From contig CANBTK010000040.1 of the NCBI GenBank assembly GCA_947372365.1, positions 1-9,340 on the forward strand: a stretch of DNA of 9,340 nucleotides. Reading direction: 5' to 3'. The notes under the pieces are model-generated. The model had not been told where the DNA came from, ran no database searches, and saw only the letters and a program-made list of their open reading frames with translations. The translations under genes and the position numbers were made by a program. Below are positions 6,125-9,340 of the stretch, piece after piece. Origin of the DNA: Flavipsychrobacter stenotrophus (GTDB lineage Bacteria; Bacteroidota; Bacteroidia; Chitinophagales; Chitinophagaceae). Position 1 is the first letter of the stretch; each line of letters starts with the position of its first letter.

Positions 6125-8227
6125 ATGATGCAATTGTACCCCGCTACGGCGGCTGAATCCCTGGAATTTAATAAAGTGTGCGCTTTGCTGCAGCTCAAGT
6201 GCCGCACTGAGGCTGCGCGCGAACGGGTAGATAATATCCGGCTGCATGTGCACCTGAGCCATGTGCAGCGCGAATTGCTGCAAACCAACGAATTTAAGAT
6301 GGCGCTTTCAAGCGGCGACCATTTCCCTAACGACTTTATGCGCAATATGCACCGTGAGCTGCAACTGGTGCAAACTGAGGGCGGCGTGCTTACCGGGGAA
6401 CAGTTGCTGGCTTTCCGCCAGCTGGCCCTGAATATGAAGGATATCCTGCAATGGTTTAAAAAACAGAACGGCCTTTTCCCTACATTGTTTGGTATAGTAG
6501 AAAAGGTGGTTTACGAACCGCAGATAGCCGAAAGCATATCATTCGTTGTTGATGATAATGGCATTGTTAAAGATACGGCATCGAAAGAGCTGATGGCTAT
6601 TAGGTCGGAGCTGGGCAAGGTACGCCACGCAGCCAGGCGCACATTCGAAGTAGTGCTGAAAAGGCTGGGCAAGGCTGGCCAGTTGGGCGATACCGGCGAA
6701 GGTTTTTTCAATGGCAGGCGCACAGCGGCAGTGCTGGCGGAATATAAAAGGATAGTAAAGGGCATTATACATGGCGAAAGCGACTCGCAGAAAACAGTGT
6801 TTATAGAGCCTGAAGAAACCATAGAGCTGAATAATGAAGTGTTTTCGCTGGAGCGTGCCGAAGGCCGCGAGATACACCGCATTCTGGTGCAGGCCACCAA
6901 AGACCTTTCGGTTTTCGCACCCAAGCTGGATGGCTATTACCATATTTGCGGCATTTATGACTTCATAAGGGCAAAGGCTCTACTGGCTATTGATATGAGC
7001 GCCAACATGCCCCGGCTGAGCGCACACCCATCGTTACAGCTTATAAAGGCATACCACCCCATATTGCTGCTGCGCAATAAACAGCACAACACACCTACCA
7101 TTCCACTTAATATTACCCTTGACAGGGTGAACCGGATACTTATTATAAGCGGCCCTAATGCAGGAGGCAAAACGGTATCTATGAAGACGGTAGGCCTGCT
7201 GCAACTGATGGCACAGGCGGGCTTGCTGATACCTGCCGATGAAAATTCGGAGATAGGCATATTTAAGCAGGTAATGGTGCAGATAGGGGATACCCAGTCA
7301 ATAGAGCATGAGCTGAGTACTTACAGCGCCCACCTGGCTGATATGAAGTATTTTATGAGCTTTGCCAATGGCAAGACTTTGTTTTTTATTGATGAGCTGG
7401 GTAGTGGGTCGGACCCCAACCTGGGCGGCGCATTTGCTGAGGCTATTGTGGAGGATTTGGCGGCAAAAAACGCGCTGGGCATTATTACCACCCACTACCT
7501 TAACTTAAAAGTGATGGCAGGCAAAGTGAGGGGGATATTTAATGGCGCTATGGCTTTTGATGAGCAGAAGCTGGAGCCATTATACCAATTGGCTATCGGC
7601 AAGCCCGGCAGCTCTTATACATTCGCCATAGCACAACGCAGCGGCCTGCCCGAGGCGGTAATAGAGCGTGCACGGCAGCTCACCCAGCGCGAGCATTTTA
7701 AGCTGGATAAGATGCTGCACCAGACAGAACAACAATCGGTGCGCCTCACTGACAAGGAAAAGGAACTGGATAAGCTGATAAAGGAGAACGAGAAGCTCAA
7801 AAAGAACTACGAAATACTTACTGACAAGGAAAAGATAAAGCAGCAGCATGAAGTGCTGATATTGCAGAATAAGATTAAGAAAGAAGAGCTGGATTACCTG
7901 CGGGATACCGAGCGGAAATTCAAGCAGATAATACAGGACTGGAAGAGGAGCGAGAACAAGCAGGAGGTCATTAATGCAGCCGAAAACGTCCTGTTTAAAA
8001 AGAAGCAGATACAAACCAACGCATCAGCGGCCCGTAAGGCTGATAAGGCCTACGAGCTGGTAGGCGGCAAGCCCAAGGTGGGCGACCTGGTACGCAGCAA
8101 AGTAAGCCACCAGGTGGGCACGCTTATAGAGCAGAAGGACAAAAAAGCCATTGTGAAAATAGGCAATATGCCATTTACTGTTACCCTGGGCGAATGGGTG
8201 GTTGTAAAGAAGAAGGAACAGAAATAG
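6125..8227 (+). CDS. mutS2: MutS2 family ATPase lacking a C-terminal Smr domain
   Basis: MutS2 proteins are dimeric MutS-like ATPases without the mismatch-recognition domain; they are reported to act on recombination intermediates and, in some bacteria, on collided ribosomes. The 700-residue product has an N-terminal lever/core region, then the ATPase: Walker A GPNAGGKT (343-350, Lys349), Walker B with signature-like DELGSGSDP (423-431) and the switch TTHY (455-458). A long charged coiled coil (about 517-630) contains LTDKEK twice, 24 residues apart. A small KOW-like basic domain (about 649-695) follows and the protein ends in KKKEQK. Family members with the Smr nuclease domain are usually near 780 residues; here nothing follows the KOW-like part, and the downstream bases show no Smr coding in another frame, so it is absent rather than frameshifted. 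The gene begins ATGATG; the second ATG (6128, MQLYP) matches the usual MutS2 N-terminus equally well. Confidence 0.95.
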   Translation: MMQLYPATAAESLEFNKVCALLQLKCRTEAARERVDNIRLHVHLSHVQRELLQTNEFKMALSSGDHFPNDFMRNMHRELQLVQTEGGVLTGEQLLAFRQLALNMKDILQWFKKQNGLFPTLFGIVEKVVYEPQIAESISFVVDDNGIVKDTASKELMAIRSELGKVRHAARRTFEVVLKRLGKAGQLGDTGEGFFNGRRTAAVLAEYKRIVKGIIHGESDSQKTVFIEPEETIELNNEVFSLERAEGREIHRILVQATKDLSVFAPKLDGYYHICGIYDFIRAKALLAIDMSANMPRLSAHPSLQLIKAYHPILLLRNKQHNTPTIPLNITLDRVNRILIISGPNAGGKTVSMKTVGLLQLMAQAGLLIPADENSEIGIFKQVMVQIGDTQSIEHELSTYSAHLADMKYFMSFANGKTLFFIDELGSGSDPNLGGAFAEAIVEDLAAKNALGIITTHYLNLKVMAGKVRGIFNGAMAFDEQKLEPLYQLAIGKPGSSYTFAIAQRSGLPEAVIERARQLTQREHFKLDKMLHQTEQQSVRLTDKEKELDKLIKENEKLKKNYEILTDKEKIKQQHEVLILQNKIKKEELDYLRDTERKFKQIIQDWKRSENKQEVINAAENVLFKKKQIQTNASAARKADKAYELVGGKPKVGDLVRSKVSHQVGTLIEQKDKKAIVKIGNMPFTVTLGEWVVVKKKEQK

Positions 8228-8245
8228 GGTTTGATTCATTACGAA

Positions 8246-8311
8246 GTGTACGGGGTAACTATCTGCCACAAGCCGTTGTGAGGTTGCTTCGGCGAAAGGC
8301 CTCGCAATGAC
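8246..8311 (+). repeat. REP/BIME-like intergenic repeat, unit A (direct)
   Basis: This 66-base unit is repeated 115 bases downstream at 8361-8426 with 58 of 66 positions identical by hand alignment. It opens with variable sequence, then a hairpin CACAA-GCCG-TTGTG (8267-8280), then the core GAGGTTGCTTCG and CTCGCAATGAC (8301-8311). The core type, GTCATTGCGAG with CGAAGCAA on the other strand, is one I recognise from intergenic repeats in many bacterial genomes. It begins 19 bases after the mutS2 stop and does not code. Confidence 0.8.
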
Positions 8312-8325
8312 AGCATAAGAACACG

Positions 8326-8357
8326 GTCATTGCGAGCGTAGCGAAGCAAACTTACAA
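8326..8357 (-). repeat. REP/BIME-like intergenic repeat, unit B (inverted, shorter)
   Basis: Read on the minus strand, this 32-base unit contains TTGCTTCG and CTCGCAATGAC like units A and C, but the spacer between these blocks is 5 bases instead of 9 and the CACAA hairpin arm is missing. GTCATTGCGAG (8326-8336) and CGAAGCAA (8342-8349) are perfectly complementary to the matching blocks of unit A (8301-8311, 8284-8291) and of unit C (8416-8426, 8399-8406). Confidence 0.75.
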
Positions 8358-8360
8358 GAG

Positions 8361-8426
8361 GCGTACAGTGTAACCATCTGTCACAATCGGTTGTGAGGTT
8401 GCTTCGGCGGAAGGCCTCGCAATGAC
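8361..8426 (+). repeat. REP/BIME-like intergenic repeat, unit C (direct)
   Basis: Second direct copy, 58 of 66 positions identical to unit A. The internal hairpin is TCACAA-TCGG-TTGTGA (8381-8396): the arms match unit A while two of the four loop bases differ, and one more pair is gained. The core GAGGTTGCTTCG to CTCGCAATGAC differs from unit A by one base. It ends 57 bases before the -7 element of the sirtuin gene. Confidence 0.8.
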
Positions 8427-8483
8427 TTTGTAAACGACCACAAAAAAATCATCAGCGCCTATCTGTGGTATGCCCGTTTTCAG

Positions 8484-8491
8484 TAACTTTA
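8484..8491 (+). promoter_or_regulatory. Candidate -7 promoter element for the sirtuin gene
   Basis: TAACTTTA (8484-8491) differs from TAnnTTTG only at the last base and ends 4 bases before the ATG at 8496. If used, transcription would start at or next to the start codon, giving a leaderless mRNA. No clear -33 TTG and no Shine-Dalgarno sequence are visible. Confidence 0.35.
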
Positions 8492-8495
8492 TTCC

Positions 8496-9182
8496 ATGTC
8501 AAAACAGAAAATAGTGGTGCTTACCGGGGCTGGCATAAGCGCGGAAAGCGGCCTGCGTACCTTCAGGGATAGCGACGGGTTGTGGGAGGGGTATAATGTG
8601 CGCGACGTGGCTACGCCGGGCGCATGGCGAAGGGACCGTAAGCTGGTGCTGGACTTTTATAACTACAGGCGCAAAGACGTGATAGCGGCGCAGCCTAATA
8701 GCGCCCATAAGGCCCTTGCAGCACTGGAACAGCATTTTGATGTCAAGATTGTTACCCAGAATATTGATGACCTGCACGAACGTGCAGGCAGTACCCATGT
8801 GCTGCACCTGCATGGCGAAATAATGAAGATGCGCAGCGAACAGGATGAGCACCGTTTATACCCTATAACCGGCGATATAAATTTAGGCGACCTAGCGGCT
8901 GACGGTGCCCAGTTCAGGCCCCATGTGGTGTGGTTTGAGGAACCTGTGCCTATGATAGGGCACGCCATACCGCTCATGTATGATGCTGATATTTTTATAC
9001 TGATCGGTACATCCCTGGCGGTTTACCCTGCCGCAGGCCTGGTTGACTACGTAAAGGAGGCAGTGCCAAAGTATGTGATAGACAAACGCATACCAGAAGT
9101 AAAACGGTACAAAAATGTAAAGCCGATAGAGATGGCAGCCACCGAAGGTATGGCTGAATTGCTTAAATTGCTGGTGGGGTAA
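8496..9182 (+). CDS. cobB: NAD-dependent protein deacylase, class III sirtuin (CobB/SIRT5-like), without zinc cysteines
   Basis: Sirtuins remove acyl groups from lysines using NAD, forming nicotinamide and O-acyl-ADP-ribose. The 228-residue cytosolic protein starts almost directly with the Rossmann NAD motif GAGIS (11-15) and continues with TFRDSDGLW (22-30), TQNIDDLH (87-94), the catalytic His106 in HLHGE, and GTSLAVYPAAGL near the C-terminus. Tyr55 and Arg58 in FYNYRRK match the Tyr-x-x-Arg pair that lets class III enzymes bind succinyl or malonyl lysine, so desuccinylase activity is plausible. The stretch 109-140, where other sirtuins carry four zinc-binding cysteines, has none; the whole protein has no cysteine. 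The usual RPHVVWFGE reads RPHVVWFEE (Glu148). Related zinc-less forms occur, to my recollection, in other Bacteroidota. The gene has its own spacing from mutS2 and is convergent with the following gene. Family is certain; acyl preference is inferred. Confidence 0.95.
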   Translation: MSKQKIVVLTGAGISAESGLRTFRDSDGLWEGYNVRDVATPGAWRRDRKLVLDFYNYRRKDVIAAQPNSAHKALAALEQHFDVKIVTQNIDDLHERAGSTHVLHLHGEIMKMRSEQDEHRLYPITGDINLGDLAADGAQFRPHVVWFEEPVPMIGHAIPLMYDADIFILIGTSLAVYPAAGLVDYVKEAVPKYVIDKRIPEVKRYKNVKPIEMAATEGMAELLKLLVG

Positions 9183-9200
9183 ATTAGAAAACCATACCCT

Positions 9201-9340
9201 TTATTTGGGTGAAACAGCGCTGTGGAAGTTGGCCAGCCATTGCATAGTTGCCGGCCCTTCGGCAAATAGAAGGTCCAGTATGCTGAGGTTGGGCACGAAC
9301 CCTATGCGGTCTTCAAATACCTGGTAGTATTTAGGGAAAG
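9201..9340 (-). CDS. WbqC family protein, C-terminal fragment
   Basis: Reading the minus strand from the window edge gives 45 residues ending at TAA (complement of 9201-9203). The text FPKYYQVFEDRIGFVPNLSI followed by LDLLFAEGP is typical of the C-terminus of WbqC-like proteins, which end with a conserved LSILDLLFNEGP-type segment. WbqC proteins are found in Bacteroidota and in polysaccharide loci; their biochemical role is not well defined. The gene converges with the sirtuin gene, with 18 bases between the stop codons. ACCC-TTTATTT-GGGT (9196-9210) at the junction is only a 4-bp stem and not a convincing terminator. The start and most of the protein lie outside the window. Confidence 0.82.
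   Translation of the reverse strand, partial: FPKYYQVFEDRIGFVPNLSILDLLFAEGPATMQWLANFHSAVSPK

Noticed and set aside
2522..8227. mfd-mutS2 as a DNA-repair operon
   Set aside because: A 219-base gap with stem-loops and a separate promoter element in front of mutS2 argues for independent transcription.
8246..8426. CRISPR array
   Set aside because: Only two direct copies 115 bases apart, diverged, with an inverted copy between them; no regular repeat-spacer pattern and no cas genes.
8228..8495. Possible remnant of an Smr domain or small gene after mutS2
   Set aside because: The sequence is accounted for by the repeat units and short linkers; no frame carries Smr motifs or a supported start.
9196..9210. 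Bidirectional terminator between the sirtuin and WbqC-family genes
   Set aside because: Only a 4-bp stem (ACCC/GGGT) that overlaps the WbqC-family stop; too weak to call.

Overview
The window looks like ordinary chromosome from a member of the Bacteroidota, most likely near the Chitinophagaceae or a related family. The evidence is a secreted protein with a carboxypeptidase-regulatory-like domain, a WbqC-family gene end, a Bacteroidota-style MutS2 and sirtuin, starts without Shine-Dalgarno sequences, and TAnnTTTG or TAnnTTTA promoter elements just upstream of several start codons. The lineage is inferred from protein style; no search was run.

Layout. Bases 1-1356 hold the 3' two thirds of an M13 (neprilysin/PepO-like) zinc metallopeptidase, closed by a clear intrinsic terminator. 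Bases 1471-2436 encode a secreted protein with an N-terminal carboxypeptidase-regulatory-like beta sandwich and an uncharacterised C-terminal domain. Bases 2522-5905 encode full-length Mfd, the transcription-repair coupling factor. A 219-base gap with two potential stem-loop structures leads to mutS2 (6125-8227), whose product stops after the KOW-like region and has no Smr nuclease domain. The next gap (8228-8495) is largely filled by a cluster of three REP/BIME-like palindromic units, two direct and one inverted. Then comes a class III (CobB/SIRT5-like) sirtuin gene (8496-9182) whose product has no cysteine at all, so no classical zinc site. Facing it, 18 bases away, is the 3' end of a minus-strand WbqC-family gene that runs off the window.

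How the genes relate. All complete genes are on the plus strand, but each has its own spacing and its own candidate promoter, so they look like separate transcription units. Mfd and MutS2 both deal with DNA or translation problems (stalled RNA polymerase; recombination intermediates or collided ribosomes), but nothing in the sequence ties them into one operon. There is no gap over 300 bases without a gene. I see no mobile element with a transposase, no CRISPR array, no tRNA or rRNA, and no convincing new multi-gene system. The points most worth a second look are the intergenic palindromic cluster, the zinc-less sirtuin, the Smr-less MutS2, and the nearly leaderless promoter arrangement.
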